Assembly: GCA_006383075.2 (NCBI GenBank) | Contig: SMNH02000011.1 | Span: 1,979 to 65,978, forward strand | Source of the DNA: Kordia sp. TARA_039_SRF | GTDB lineage: Bacteria; Bacteroidota; Bacteroidia; Flavobacteriales; Flavobacteriaceae | Length of the DNA: 64,000 nt | Reading direction: 5' to 3' | In this document: piece by piece, positions 24,882 through 34,786 of the stretch | Numbering within the stretch: the stretch's first letter is position 1 | How the letters are laid out: every line of letters starts with the position of its first letter | Notes under the pieces: generated by a model | What the model was told of the DNA's origin: nothing | The model's database searches: none | Seen by the model: only the letters and a program-made list of their open reading frames with translations | Made by a program: the position numbers and the translations under genes

Positions 24882-25814
24882 TTATTTGATATCCATCAAT
24901 TCGACATCGAACATGAGTGTTGCATTTGGAGGAATCACTCCGCCAGCACCTCTTGCGCCATATGCTAAGTGTGGAGGAATTACAAATCGTGCCTTATCTC
25001 CTACTTTCAATAAAGCGATTCCTTCGTCCCAACCTGGAATTACATTTCCTTGTCCCAATGGAAAATCGATTGGTTCATTTCTTTTATAGGAAGAATCAAA
25101 AACGCCACCATCAGGGAACATACCTTTATAATGTACAAAAACTGTTTTTCCAACTTCTGCTTTTGCACCGTTTCCTTCTTGAATGATTTTGTAACGCAAA
25201 CCACTTTCCGTTTTATCAAAACCAGTCGCGATTTCTTCCAATTCTTTTTCTGCTTTTTCTTTAGCAGCTTTTTCTCTTTCTGCTTTGGCTCCGTTAAAAG
25301 TTCTAAAAGCTTCTACAGCATTGAAGTTTTCTGCATCGGCTCCTTCACGAATAATTTCAACTTTTTCAATTGTATCACCTTGAGCAACAGCATCTACCAC
25401 TTCTTGTCCTGCAGCTACATGTCCAAAAACTGTATGTTTTCCGTCTAACCATGGTGTTGGCACGTGTGTAATAAAGAATTGACTTCCGTTCGTTCCTGGT
25501 CCGGCATTTGCCATAGAAAGTACGCCTGGAGTATCGTGTTTTAGTTCTGGATGAATTTCATCATCAAAATTATAACCTGGACTTCCTGTTCCAGTTCCTA
25601 GAGGGCAACCACCTTGAATCATAAAATCTGGAATTACTCTGTGGAATTTAAGTCCATCATAATAAGGTTTTCCTTGAGGTTTGGCTTTGTTTTCTAAATT
25701 CCCTTCAGCAAGCGCTACAAAGTTACCTACTGTTCCAGGTGTTTTTTGATACGTTAAGCTTACTAGAATTTCTCCTTTACTTGTATAAAATTTTGCGTAT
25801 AATCCGTCTTCCAT
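24882..25814 (-). CDS. Peptidyl-prolyl isomerase, cyclophilin-FKBP fusion
   Basis: 310 residues from the ATG at 25814. Residues about 1-160 are a cyclophilin domain ([47 protein letters not shown]). A charged linker (about 160-205) leads to an FKBP domain ([53 protein letters not shown]). Both catalytic sets look complete. Two unrelated isomerase folds in one cytoplasmic protein is a known but uncommon arrangement in Bacteroidota. Likely a folding catalyst. Confidence 0.93.
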   Translation of the reverse strand: MEDGLYAKFYTSKGEILVSLTYQKTPGTVGNFVALAEGNLENKAKPQGKPYYDGLKFHRVIPDFMIQGGCPLGTGTGSPGYNFDDEIHPELKHDTPGVLSMANAGPGTNGSQFFITHVPTPWLDGKHTVFGHVAAGQEVVDAVAQGDTIEKVEIIREGADAENFNAVEAFRTFNGAKAEREKAAKEKAEKELEEIATGFDKTESGLRYKIIQEGNGAKAEVGKTVFVHYKGMFPDGGVFDSSYKRNEPIDFPLGQGNVIPGWDEGIALLKVGDKARFVIPPHLAYGARGAGGVIPPNATLMFDVELMDIK

Positions 25815-26261
25815 TTGTATATATTTAATTATCATTGCGAAGATACGCATCATAAAACAATTAGAAAAAGTACGAGTACAAATATTCTTTTCTCAAATCG
25901 TATTGTTTTCCCGTATTTTTTTTACTGAAAAACCATATCACATTAAAAAAATATCATGCTAACTTGATTTTTGAAATCAAGTTAGAAAACCGTTGAATTT
26001 TATTAATTGATTATCAGTTGTTTAGCTTGATTTTAAGTTCTTTAAAAAGTATAAAAACGATTACAACAAGCTTTTGAATTAGAATTTTGTAAGAATTTAC
26101 TAAACGAACTTGCATTATAATCAGTTTTTTTTCAATTAATAAATTTTAAACAGGAAAAGTATTACGGTATTCGCCTAAAATTTATTTACAAAAGAACACA
26201 CATCGTATTAGGAAAAAATGAAAACCAAATAAAACTAGTAACTTAATTAAAATTAAAAGAG
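25815..26261. other. Gene-free interval with a perfect 12-pair hairpin
   Basis: ctaacttgattt and aaatcaagttag (25959-25970, 25974-25985) form a perfect 12-base stem with a three-base loop. No T-run follows. The remaining sequence is AT-rich and probably holds the promoter for the lipoprotein/kinase/regulator operon, though I see no exact TAnnTTTG box. Confidence 0.5.
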
Positions 26262-26435
26262 ATGAAAAAAGTATTCGGATTATTCGCATTATTATTGGTA
26301 GTAAACTTAGGATTTATAGCCTGTGAACCAAACAGTACCACAGACGCAGGTGATGATAATGTGTTTGAAAACGTAACAGGAACAGAAGATGGCGATGAAG
26401 GATATGAAGATGATGGAGTAAATTCAGGTAGCTAA
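26262..26435 (+). CDS. Small acidic lipoprotein upstream of two-component system
   Basis: 57 residues: MKKVFGLFALLLVVNLGFIAC (lipobox FIAC, cysteine at 21) followed by an almost wholly acidic/polar tail ending VNSGS. It is too short to be an enzyme. It is similar in plan to the lipoprotein at 11123-11323. Placed before a TPR histidine kinase, it may be a sensory accessory, but that is only position. A hairpin terminator-like sequence follows. Confidence 0.7.
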   Translation: MKKVFGLFALLLVVNLGFIACEPNSTTDAGDDNVFENVTGTEDGDEGYEDDGVNSGS

Positions 26436-26470
26436 ATGATATAACACATAACAAATTTAATTTTTTAATA

Positions 26471-26498
26471 AAAACTATAGTACTTATGCTATAGTTTT
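26471..26498 (+). terminator. Hairpin between lipoprotein and kinase genes
   Basis: aaaactatag and ctatagtttt (26471-26480, 26489-26498) pair around an eight-base loop with a T-rich tail. It may be an attenuating terminator that lets the lipoprotein be expressed more than the kinase. Confidence 0.7.
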
Positions 26499-26515
26499 TA
26501 TTATTTTTATGATGT

Positions 26516-28540
26516 ATGTTTTTGGATAAATTTAAACTTAAAAACTTTTTAGCTTTATTTTTTTTTAGCTGTGGAATTCTTAATGGTCAAAGCATTAAGG
26601 AAATTAATTCAATTTTTGATAAGATTGAGAATAATGAATATAATCAGGCTGTTAAAAAAGAAATGCTTGATGATGCATTTAAATTAACCCATGAAATTAA
26701 TAATGATTCACTACGAAACAGTTATTATTTAAAATTATCTATACTTTTTAAAAAAAATTCTGACTCACTAAGGTTTAGAGAAACTATAAATAAGTCTCTT
26801 TTCCTTTCAAAAAAATTAAAAGACTCCAATTCTTTAGCTAGATGTTTTTGGAGACTTGGAGACTTTTTAAAAACAACAAAAAGTGATAGTTCTTATCATT
26901 TTTATCACAACGCCAAAGAAATTTTCATATTACAGAAGAAAGATATCCAAGCAGCTAGAATGCTAGTAAATATGGCTATAATTCAAAAAAATGTAAAAGA
27001 TTATACAGGAAGTGAAGTTAATACAACCGAGGCTATTAAAATTTTCAGAGCTTACAATGAAAATAATGGCCTTTATAAATGTTATAATAACTTAGGAATC
27101 ATTTTTAAGAATATTGAGAATTATGAAAAATCTCTTGAGTATCATAATGATGCTTTGGATTTCATAAAAAAAATAGAAAAAAATGAGCAATCAAAAACCT
27201 ATAGCTTAAATAACTTAAAAGCTTATACTCTAAATAATATTGGATTAGTCTATAGGTATCAAGGTAAATATGAGGAAGCAATAAATAACTTTAAAGAGGC
27301 ATTAAGTTTTGACAAACTACGACAGCAAAACCCTAGACACTATGCTACTTTATTAGATAATTTAGCATATTCAAAATTTTTATCAAATCATACGGATGAG
27401 TTATCAAAACTATTTTATGAAGCCTTAAAAATAAGAGATAGTTTAAAAGATAATTCAGGTATTTCTGTCAGCAAAATACATCTAGCAGAATATTATTTAG
27501 CAAAAAAAGATACTCTACAAAGCTTAAAACATGTAAAGGACGCAAGAATAGCTGCAGTGGAGTCAAATAATATGAAGCAATTGCTAAACTCATTATTATT
27601 ATTATCTAAAGTTGATAATGAAAAAAGCACTTCATATTTGGAAAAATACATTCGCATGAATGATAGTTTAGTAAAACATGAAAGAACCACTAGAAACAAA
27701 TTTGCAAGAATAAAATTTGAAACAGATGTTGTAAAAACTCGAAACGAACGACTCAGCATCCAAAACACTTGGATTGTTGCCATTTCTACAGCAATTATCT
27801 TTTTTGGATTTTTGATTTATATCATCACGCAACAGCGAACACGCAACAAAGAACTCGAAATGGAACAGCAACAACAGCGCGCCAATGAAGAGATTTACAA
27901 CTTGATGATTGATCAGCAAGATAAGATTGAAGAAGGTAGAAAACGTGAAAAAGAACGAATTTCACTAGAATTACATGACGGTATTTTAGGCCGATTGTTC
28001 GGTACGCGATTGAGTTTAGGAAGCTTAAATGCAAAAGATGACAACGATTCAAAAAAAGTACGACAACAATATATTAATGAACTTCAAAGTATTGAGGAAG
28101 AAGTACGAAATATTTCTCACGAACTTGGCTTAGATAATTTCGACAAATCGACGAGTTATAGCACAATGATTACAAATCTTTTGGAAGAACAGTCGAAAAT
28201 AACTAACTTTAAATATCAAATTGAAGACGACGACAGAATTATTTGGACAGATATTCCAGGGCACATAAAAATTAATATTTATCGTATTATTCAGGAATCT
28301 ATCCAAAATATAAATAAATATGCGCAAGCAGAAAACGTGATACTAGATTTTAAGAAGAATGACAATCGAATCATACTAACCATTAAAGATGATGGTGTTG
28401 GTTTTGACCAAGATAAACGCAGTAGTGGTATTGGGTTGAAGAATATGAAATCGAGAGTCACTTTACTTCATGGACAATTTACTATAAATTCTATTCCAGG
28501 TAAAGGAACTTCTATCAGTGTTGACGTTCCTATGACGTAA
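26516..28540 (+). CDS. TPR-sensor histidine kinase (HisKA_3 type)
   Basis: 674 residues: N-terminal signal peptide, a periplasmic series of TPR-like repeats (about 100-380, e.g. KCYNNLGIIFKNIENYEKSL), one membrane helix near 418-438 (WIVAISTAIIFFGFLIYIIT), a coiled coil, then the HisKA_3 box with the phospho-acceptor in EKERISLELHDG (His487) and a HATPase_c domain (IIQESIQNINKYAQA, IKDDGVGFD, GIGLKNM). This class pairs with NarL-type regulators, and such a regulator is the next gene. The ligand is unknown. Confidence 0.92.
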   Translation: MFLDKFKLKNFLALFFFSCGILNGQSIKEINSIFDKIENNEYNQAVKKEMLDDAFKLTHEINNDSLRNSYYLKLSILFKKNSDSLRFRETINKSLFLSKKLKDSNSLARCFWRLGDFLKTTKSDSSYHFYHNAKEIFILQKKDIQAARMLVNMAIIQKNVKDYTGSEVNTTEAIKIFRAYNENNGLYKCYNNLGIIFKNIENYEKSLEYHNDALDFIKKIEKNEQSKTYSLNNLKAYTLNNIGLVYRYQGKYEEAINNFKEALSFDKLRQQNPRHYATLLDNLAYSKFLSNHTDELSKLFYEALKIRDSLKDNSGISVSKIHLAEYYLAKKDTLQSLKHVKDARIAAVESNNMKQLLNSLLLLSKVDNEKSTSYLEKYIRMNDSLVKHERTTRNKFARIKFETDVVKTRNERLSIQNTWIVAISTAIIFFGFLIYIITQQRTRNKELEMEQQQQRANEEIYNLMIDQQDKIEEGRKREKERISLELHDGILGRLFGTRLSLGSLNAKDDNDSKKVRQQYINELQSIEEEVRNISHELGLDNFDKSTSYSTMITNLLEEQSKITNFKYQIEDDDRIIWTDIPGHIKINIYRIIQESIQNINKYAQAENVILDFKKNDNRIILTIKDDGVGFDQDKRSSGIGLKNMKSRVTLLHGQFTINSIPGKGTSISVDVPMT

Positions 28541-28560
28541 AACGAACTTAACCTTACCAA

Positions 28561-29232
28561 ATGAATACAGATATTAAAGTACTTATTGTAGATGATCACC
28601 CAATGATTATTGAAGGATATAAAAATGCCCTTTTGGGAATTAATTCCGACGAAATGACATTGCGAATTGATACTTCTGACAGCTGTGATGGCGCCTATGC
28701 GAAAATTAAAAATGCTTCTACAGGAACTCCGTATGATGTCGTATTTTTAGACATAAAATTACCGCCTTCAAGCGATGGAAAAATTATTTCTGGAGAAGAT
28801 TTAGGAATCAAAGTAAAAGAATTATTACCCGATACCAAAGTGGTGATTTTAACCATGTTTAATAACAACTTTAGAATTCATAATATTCTTAAAAATATCA
28901 ATCCTGATGGCTTTTTGGTGAAAAGTGACGTGACTTCCGATGAATTAATGCGCGCTTTTCAAGTCGTATTGACCGATCCGCCGTATTATAGCCATACTGT
29001 GACGAAATTGTTGCGTACGCGAATCATCAATGAAGTGGTTTTGGATGATATTGACAGAAACATCCTTTTCCATCTTTCTAAAGGAATCAAAACCAAAAAC
29101 TTAACAGAATACATTCCGTTATCGTTAGCCGCGATAGAAAAGCGCAAACGCCATTTAAAAGAAGTATTTGACGTAGAGAAAAAAGGAGACGAATCCTTAT
29201 TAGAACAAGCTAGAAATACAGGGTTTTTATAG
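28561..29232 (+). CDS. NarL/LuxR-type response regulator
   Basis: 223 residues. Receiver domain with acidic pocket D11-D12, phospho-acceptor D64 (VVFLDIKLPP) and the conserved lysine in GFLVKSD. The C-terminal domain is an HTH like that of LuxR/NarL proteins but diverged (FHLSKGIKTKNLTEYIPLS, then AAIEKRKRHLKEVF). It starts 20 bases after the kinase, its probable partner. Confidence 0.9.
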   Translation: MNTDIKVLIVDDHPMIIEGYKNALLGINSDEMTLRIDTSDSCDGAYAKIKNASTGTPYDVVFLDIKLPPSSDGKIISGEDLGIKVKELLPDTKVVILTMFNNNFRIHNILKNINPDGFLVKSDVTSDELMRAFQVVLTDPPYYSHTVTKLLRTRIINEVVLDDIDRNILFHLSKGIKTKNLTEYIPLSLAAIEKRKRHLKEVFDVEKKGDESLLEQARNTGFL

Positions 29233-29249
29233 AAAACTTATTGTAAATA

Positions 29250-29363
29250 AAAAAGCTATTTGAAAGATTTAAAACGTCATTCTGAACTTGATTCGGAATC
29301 TCCCCATTACGGGAAACCAAACTTGATTCGGTTTGACGAAATTCAAAATTCAAACAGCTTTTT
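29250..29363. repeat. Dispersed palindromic repeat element, copy 2
   Basis: Outer arms aaaaagctatttgaa and ttcaaacagcttttt (29250-29264, 29349-29363) pair with one mismatch. The interior, from the cattctgaacttgattcgga segment through to cggtttgacgaaat, is related to the element at 16746-16882. Located between convergent genes, it probably also serves as a bidirectional terminator. Confidence 0.65.
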
Positions 29364-29383
29364 ATATATAAAATTTGAATTGC

Positions 29384-31582
29384 TTAATTCGCGACTTCAC
29401 TAATAAATTTGATACGATACAAACGCAATTCTTCATCGTCGTAATCGCCATCAAACTCTTCCATAGCTTCAGAAATTTTATCCGTTTCAGAATCTAAGAA
29501 ATATTCGTGAATTTCCTCTTGTTGGTCTTCATCCAAAATTTCATCAATCCAATAGTTGATATTTAATTTTGTACCACTATACACAATTTGCTCCATTTCC
29601 TTAATAAAATCAGGCATTTCCAAGCCTTTTGCAGAAGCAATATCGTCTAGCGGCAACTTTCTATCTACACTTTGAATAATGTATAATTTCAATCCAGAAT
29701 TGACTCCAGTGCTTTTTACCACCAAATCATCAGGACGTGTAATGTCGTTTTCGTCTACATATTTTTTGATGAATTCGATAAAGTCTTTTCCGTATTTTTT
29801 TGCTTTTCCGTCTCCAACTCCGTGAATATTCTTCATCTCTTGAAGCGAAATTGGATATTTGAGCGCCATATCTTCCAAAGAAGGATCTTGAAACACCACA
29901 AACGGTGGAACACCTAGTTTTTTCGCCACTTTCTTGCGTAAATCCTTCAACATATTCATCAATTGTTGATCCGCCACTGCACCACTTCCTTTGGAAGCCG
30001 TTACAATATTTCCATCATTAGCATCACCAAAATCATGATCTTCCGTCATCATAAACGACTCAGGAGATTTTAAAAATGCCAATCCGTCTTCGGTTAACTT
30101 AATCACTCCGTACGACTCAATATCTTTGCGTAACAAACCAGCAACCAATGTTTGACGAATCAAAGCCATCCAATATTTATCATCGTGCGATTTACCATTT
30201 CCAAAAAACGGTTGCAAATGTGTTTTGTGAGACTTAATCAACGCATTTTCTTTTCCAATCAAAATATTGACTAAGTTCTGCGCTTTATATGTTTGCTTGG
30301 TATCTTTTATAGTTTGTAATAATTGAACAACTTGGTCTTTCGCTTCAACTTTCTTCTTCGGATTGCGGACATTATCGTCCATATCGGCTCCTTCTCCATC
30401 GTCAGGAAACTCTTCTCCGAAATAATGCAGAATAAACTTTCTGCGCGAAATAGACGTTTCTGCATACGCCACGACTTCCTGTAACAACGAATGACCAATC
30501 TCTTGTTCCGCCACAGGTTTTCCTGCCATAAATTTTTCAAGCTTTTCAATGTCTTTATATGAATAAAAAGCCAAACAGTGACCTTCTCCTCCATCACGAC
30601 CAGCTCTTCCTGTTTCTTGATAATAACTTTCAATACTTTTCGGAATATCATGATGAATTACAAAACGAACATCAGGCTTATCAATTCCCATCCCAAACGC
30701 AATCGTAGCTACTACGACATCACAATCTTCCATCAAAAACATATCTTGATGCTTTGCTCTTGTTTTCGGGTCTAAACCTGCGTGATATGGAACTGCGTTA
30801 ATTCCATTGACTTGAAGTACTTGTGCCAATTCTTCTACACGTTTTCGACTCAAACAATACACAATACCACTTTTTCCTTGGTTTTGCTTGATGAATTTGA
30901 TGATATCAACATCAACATCTTTTGTTTTTGGACGAACTTCGTAGAACAAATTAGGGCGATTAAAAGACGCTTTAAACGTATTAGCATCTGTCATTCCTAA
31001 GTTTTTCAAGATATCTTCTTGTACTTTCGGTGTAGCCGTAGCCGTTAAACCAATAATAGGAATATCATCGCCAATTTTTTTAATAATATTTTTTAGATTT
31101 CTGTATTCTGGGCGAAAATCGTGTCCCCATTCTGAAATACAATGTGCTTCATCAACCGCCATAAACGATATTTCTACCGTTCGTAAAAAATCTACATTTT
31201 CTTCTTTGGTTAATGATTCTGGAGCGACATACAATAATTTTGTAACTCCATTAGTAATGTCTTCTTTCACTTGTCGTATCTCCGCTTTGGTAAGCGAAGA
31301 GTTCAGCACATGCGCAATTCCATCTTGAGAAGATATTCCGCGCAAGGCATCTACTTGGTTCTTCATTAAGGCAATTAGGGGAGAAACAACAATCGCAGTT
31401 CCGTCTTTCATCAATGCTGGCAATTGGTAACATAACGATTTACCGCCACCAGTAGGCATGATAACAAAGGTATTTTGATTGCTGATAATGCTTTTAATAA
31501 CTTCTTCCTGTAGTCCTTTGAATTGACCGAACCCGAAGTGCTTCTTTAGTTCCTTGTATAAGTCAATTTCTACTAAACTCAT
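29384..31582 (-). CDS. recQ: ATP-dependent DNA helicase RecQ
   Basis: 732 residues. SF2 helicase motifs are intact: Walker A MPTGGGKSLCYQ (43-54), DEAHCISEWGHDFRPEY, LTATATPKVQ, and the motif VI region SYYQETGRAGRDG. A RecQ C-terminal zinc/winged-helix region follows, then an HRDC domain (QDPSLEDMALKYPISLQEMK) and an extra acidic C-terminal extension of about 100 residues. RecQ unwinds recombination and replication intermediates. Divergent from kpsF. Confidence 0.95.
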   Translation of the reverse strand: MSLVEIDLYKELKKHFGFGQFKGLQEEVIKSIISNQNTFVIMPTGGGKSLCYQLPALMKDGTAIVVSPLIALMKNQVDALRGISSQDGIAHVLNSSLTKAEIRQVKEDITNGVTKLLYVAPESLTKEENVDFLRTVEISFMAVDEAHCISEWGHDFRPEYRNLKNIIKKIGDDIPIIGLTATATPKVQEDILKNLGMTDANTFKASFNRPNLFYEVRPKTKDVDVDIIKFIKQNQGKSGIVYCLSRKRVEELAQVLQVNGINAVPYHAGLDPKTRAKHQDMFLMEDCDVVVATIAFGMGIDKPDVRFVIHHDIPKSIESYYQETGRAGRDGGEGHCLAFYSYKDIEKLEKFMAGKPVAEQEIGHSLLQEVVAYAETSISRRKFILHYFGEEFPDDGEGADMDDNVRNPKKKVEAKDQVVQLLQTIKDTKQTYKAQNLVNILIGKENALIKSHKTHLQPFFGNGKSHDDKYWMALIRQTLVAGLLRKDIESYGVIKLTEDGLAFLKSPESFMMTEDHDFGDANDGNIVTASKGSGAVADQQLMNMLKDLRKKVAKKLGVPPFVVFQDPSLEDMALKYPISLQEMKNIHGVGDGKAKKYGKDFIEFIKKYVDENDITRPDDLVVKSTGVNSGLKLYIIQSVDRKLPLDDIASAKGLEMPDFIKEMEQIVYSGTKLNINYWIDEILDEDQQEEIHEYFLDSETDKISEAMEEFDGDYDDEELRLYRIKFISEVAN

Positions 31583-31604
31583 TCTATCGTTTTACTATTT
31601 TATA

Positions 31605-31612
31605 TACATTTG
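31605..31612 (+). promoter_or_regulatory. Bacteroidota promoter -7 box for the kpsF operon
   Basis: TACATTTG fits TAnnTTTG, 57 bases before the inferred kpsF start, inside the recQ-kpsF divergent gap. Confidence 0.6.
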
Positions 31613-31668
31613 CATTCACTAAAGATACTATTTTCTTTAGGAACCACAATTTTTAAAAATTATTCATT

Positions 31669-32637
31669 TTGAAGTATAAAGATAGTATTATTAGTGTTGC
31701 CAAGCAAACCATTGAAACAGAATATAATGCGATAAAAAATTTAATTCCTCTAATTGACGATGAGTTTGCCGAAGCTGTCTCGTATATCTATAACTCTAAC
31801 GGACGTGTTGTAGTTACAGGAATTGGAAAAAGTGCCAATATTGCTACAAAAATTGTGGCAACGCTAAATTCTACAGGAACGCCCGCTATTTTTATGCATG
31901 CTGCCGATGCCATTCATGGTGATTTGGGAATTATTCAAGAACACGATACGGTTATTTGTATTTCTAAAAGTGGAAACACACCTGAAATTAAAGTGTTAGT
32001 GCCGCTGATTAAAAACAGTGATAATAAATTAATTGCGATTACGTCTAATAGAGAATCCTTTTTAGGCGCGCAAGCTGATTTCGTATTGCATGCGTATGTT
32101 GAGAAAGAAGCCTGCCCAAACGGTTTGGCGCCAACAACAAGTACTACTGCTCAATTGGTTTTGGGAGATGCATTGGCGATTTGTTTGTTAGAATTACGCG
32201 GATTTTCAAGTAAAGATTTTGCCAAATACCATCCTGGTGGTGCTTTGGGGAAAAAATTATATCTGCGCGTAAGCGATTTATCAAGCATCAATCAAAAACC
32301 GAAAGTTTTTAAAAATAGTTCGGTAAAAGACGTGATCATTGAAATTTCCAAAGGAATGTTAGGCGCAACAGCCGTTGTCAATGACGCAGATGAAATTATT
32401 GGTGTAATTACCGATGGAGATATTCGTCGTATGCTGTCTAATAATGATTTTATTGGCGATTTAACTGCTGAAAATATCATGTCAACCACGCCAAAACGCA
32501 TTGACAACGACGCGATGGCAGTTGAAGCCTTAGATGTGATGGAAGACAACGGAATTTCACAAATATTGGTAGAATCGGAAGGAAAATATGCAGGAATCGT
32601 ACATTTGCATGATTTGGTAAAAGAAGGAATACTATAA
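31669..32637 (+). CDS. kpsF: Arabinose-5-phosphate isomerase (KpsF/GutQ/KdsD)
   Basis: 322 residues. SIS domain at about 30-180 (VVVTGIGKSANIATKIVATL, SGNTPEIKVLVPLI, HPGGALGKKL) followed by two CBS domains (about 205-320). It converts ribulose-5-phosphate to arabinose-5-phosphate for Kdo and LPS synthesis. The start codon appears to be TTG: no ATG occurs until well inside the SIS domain, and the N-terminal residues align with normal family starts. Its TAA shares a base with the tatC ATG. Confidence 0.93.
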   Translation: MKYKDSIISVAKQTIETEYNAIKNLIPLIDDEFAEAVSYIYNSNGRVVVTGIGKSANIATKIVATLNSTGTPAIFMHAADAIHGDLGIIQEHDTVICISKSGNTPEIKVLVPLIKNSDNKLIAITSNRESFLGAQADFVLHAYVEKEACPNGLAPTTSTTAQLVLGDALAICLLELRGFSSKDFAKYHPGGALGKKLYLRVSDLSSINQKPKVFKNSSVKDVIIEISKGMLGATAVVNDADEIIGVITDGDIRRMLSNNDFIGDLTAENIMSTTPKRIDNDAMAVEALDVMEDNGISQILVESEGKYAGIVHLHDLVKEGIL

Positions 32638-33455
32638 TGGGGAAAAATAAAAACGAAATGTCGTTCTTAGATCATTTAGAAGAACTAAGATGGCATTTAA
32701 TTCGAAGCTTTGGCGCAATATTTATCATTGCCTGTGTCATATTTGTATTCATCACGCCTATTTATGACCATTTTTTGATTGTTCATTTAGATGGTGAATT
32801 TATCACGTATAAAATTTTCTGCAACGCGTTTCAACTTTTCGGAATAGAAAGTGACTTTTGCGCGTTAACGTTTGATGATAAACTGGTCAATTTGAACGTT
32901 ACGGGACAATTCACCATGGCAATTTGGACATCTTTGATTTTAGGTCTTATTCTAGCTTTTCCGTATATTTTGTATGAAGCATGGCGATTCATCGCACCAG
33001 GATTGAATAAAAAAGAACGTGGACGATCAAGATGGTTTATCTTTTATGCTTCGCTCCTATTTTTAGTGGGTTTATTCTTTAGTTATTACGTTATCATGCC
33101 CATGTCATCGTATTTTTTCTATAATTTCACGGTGACAGATACTATCAAAAACACCATCACAGTACAATCGCACATCAGCTTACTAACCAACACTTTATTA
33201 GGAGTTTCGTTAGTATTTGAGCTGCCACTAATTATTTATTTCCTATCAAAATTAGGATTAATCACACCTGCATTCTTACGCAAGTATAGAAAACACGCGC
33301 TAGTAGTGGTTTTAATTTTAGCAGCAATCATTACGCCGCCTGATGTTGCCAGTCAGATTGTCGTAGCAATTCCAATATTAATCTTGTATGAAGTTGGAAT
33401 TTTAATCTCAAAAAGAGTCGAAAAAAATTATAAAAAGAAATTTAAAAATGCCTAA
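32637..33455 (+). CDS. tatC: Sec-independent translocase subunit TatC
   Basis: 272 residues with six membrane helices. TatC marks: MSFLDHLEELRWHLIRS at the N-terminus, the conserved FPYILYEAWRFIAPGL, and FELPLIIYFLSKLGLITP. TatC binds twin-arginine signal peptides for export of folded proteins. It overlaps kpsF by one base and the next gene by 8 bases, so this is an operon. tatA is not in view. Confidence 0.95.
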   Translation: MGKNKNEMSFLDHLEELRWHLIRSFGAIFIIACVIFVFITPIYDHFLIVHLDGEFITYKIFCNAFQLFGIESDFCALTFDDKLVNLNVTGQFTMAIWTSLILGLILAFPYILYEAWRFIAPGLNKKERGRSRWFIFYASLLFLVGLFFSYYVIMPMSSYFFYNFTVTDTIKNTITVQSHISLLTNTLLGVSLVFELPLIIYFLSKLGLITPAFLRKYRKHALVVVLILAAIITPPDVASQIVVAIPILILYEVGILISKRVEKNYKKKFKNA

Positions 33456-33795
33456 TCAAGTAGAAGAATTTAACGCCTACAGAGCTAAAATGAACGAGAA
33501 AATTTTAGCAGATAATAATAAAGTAATTAAGCGAATTTTCAATTTGGACACCAATGCATATATGGAAGGCGCTTTAGACGTAAAAACGAAGGAATTGCTA
33601 GGTTTGGTAGCTTCTGCCGTATTGCGTTGCGATGATTGCATCAAATACCATTTAGAAACTTCGTATAAAGAAGGAATTTCCAAAGAACAAGTTATGGAAG
33701 CATTGAGTATTGCTACCTTAGTTGGCGGAACGATTGTGATTCCACATTTGCGCAGAGCATACGAGTTTTGGGAAGCCTTAGAAGCAGACAGTTAG
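33448..33795 (+). CDS. Carboxymuconolactone decarboxylase/AhpD-family protein
   Basis: 115 residues of the CMD/AhpD fold. The redox CxxC is present (SAVLRCDDCIKYHLETSYK) with a following His, as in AhpD-type disulfide reductases, and KTKELLGLVASAV precedes it. The role in this LPS/Tat operon is not known; an antioxidant or peroxidase-partner function is plausible. Confidence 0.85.
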   Translation: MPNQVEEFNAYRAKMNEKILADNNKVIKRIFNLDTNAYMEGALDVKTKELLGLVASAVLRCDDCIKYHLETSYKEGISKEQVMEALSIATLVGGTIVIPHLRRAYEFWEALEADS

Positions 33796-33806
33796 ACTTT
33801 TAGACG

Positions 33807-33867
33807 GCTACGCTGTTAGACTTGTTTCCGCGAAGGCGGAAATCTGTTAGAACGCTACGCTGTTAGA
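33807..33867. repeat. Short intergenic repeats
   Basis: gctacgctgttaga occurs at 33807-33820 and 33854-33867, and a tttccgc/gcggaaa hairpin lies between the copies. Noncoding, probably slipped duplications. Confidence 0.45.
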
Positions 33868-33986
33868 AATTACTTAAAAACCCAACACCTAACACCCAAA
33901 ACCCAGAAGTAAAGTTAATTAACTATTAAAAAGTAGAAGCCTTTTAGTAGAATTATTATTTTTACCCTTTATAAGCACCAACATAT

Positions 33987-34745
33987 ATGATTTTAAGAGC
34001 TGATAGTATCATGAAGTCCTACAAAGGACGAAAAGTTGTAAAAGGAATTTCTTTGGAAGTAAATCAAGGAGAAATCGTTGGATTGCTAGGTCCAAATGGT
34101 GCTGGAAAAACAACTTCGTTCTACATGATTGTAGGGTTGATAAAACCTAACGGTGGAAAAATCTTTTTGGATGACAAGGAAATCACCAAGTTTCCTATGT
34201 ACAAACGTGCACAAAATGGTATTGGATATTTGGCGCAAGAAGCTTCCGTTTTCCGTAAACTCAGCATTGAGGAGAATATTTTGAGTGTGTTGCAATTGAC
34301 CAAATTATCTAAAAAAGAACAACATCACCGAATGGAATCGTTGATTGAGGAATTTGGTTTAGGACATATTCGCAAAAACCGTGGCGATTTATTATCTGGT
34401 GGCGAACGTAGACGAACGGAAATTGCACGTGCGTTGGCTACTGATCCAAAATTTGTATTATTAGATGAGCCTTTTGCGGGTGTCGATCCGGTTGCGGTAG
34501 AAGACATTCAGCGTATCATAGCGCATTTAAAAAACAAAAACATCGGAATTCTTATCACAGACCACAACGTACAAGAAACGCTTGCAATTACCGATAGAAC
34601 CTATTTAATGTTTGAAGGAAACATTCTAAAAGCAGGAAAACCAAAAGAACTTGCCGAAGACGAAATGGTTCGAAAAGTGTATTTAGGACAAAACTTCGAG
34701 TTGCGCGAAAAGAAACTTGATTTTGAAAAGAAAATGGAAGAATAA
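33987..34745 (+). CDS. lptB: LPS export ABC transporter ATPase LptB
   Basis: 252 residues. ABC ATPase with Walker [10 protein letters not shown] (35-43), Q-loop YLAQEASVF, signature LSGGERRR, Walker [14 protein letters not shown] and H-loop ITDHN. The sequence [13 protein letters not shown] and the FAGVDP form are typical of LptB, which powers LptFG/LptA-mediated LPS export. It is near kpsF, which fits envelope biogenesis. Confidence 0.94.
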   Translation: MILRADSIMKSYKGRKVVKGISLEVNQGEIVGLLGPNGAGKTTSFYMIVGLIKPNGGKIFLDDKEITKFPMYKRAQNGIGYLAQEASVFRKLSIEENILSVLQLTKLSKKEQHHRMESLIEEFGLGHIRKNRGDLLSGGERRRTEIARALATDPKFVLLDEPFAGVDPVAVEDIQRIIAHLKNKNIGILITDHNVQETLAITDRTYLMFEGNILKAGKPKELAEDEMVRKVYLGQNFELREKKLDFEKKMEE

Positions 34746-34748
34746 TAA

Positions 34749-34786
34749 ACAAAAGAGATGAAGATTTTCATCTCTTTTGTTTTTTT
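34749..34786 (+). terminator. Intrinsic terminator after lptB
   Basis: acaaaagagatgaa and ttcatctcttttgt (34749-34762, 34767-34780) form a perfect 14-pair stem followed by seven T. Confidence 0.92.
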
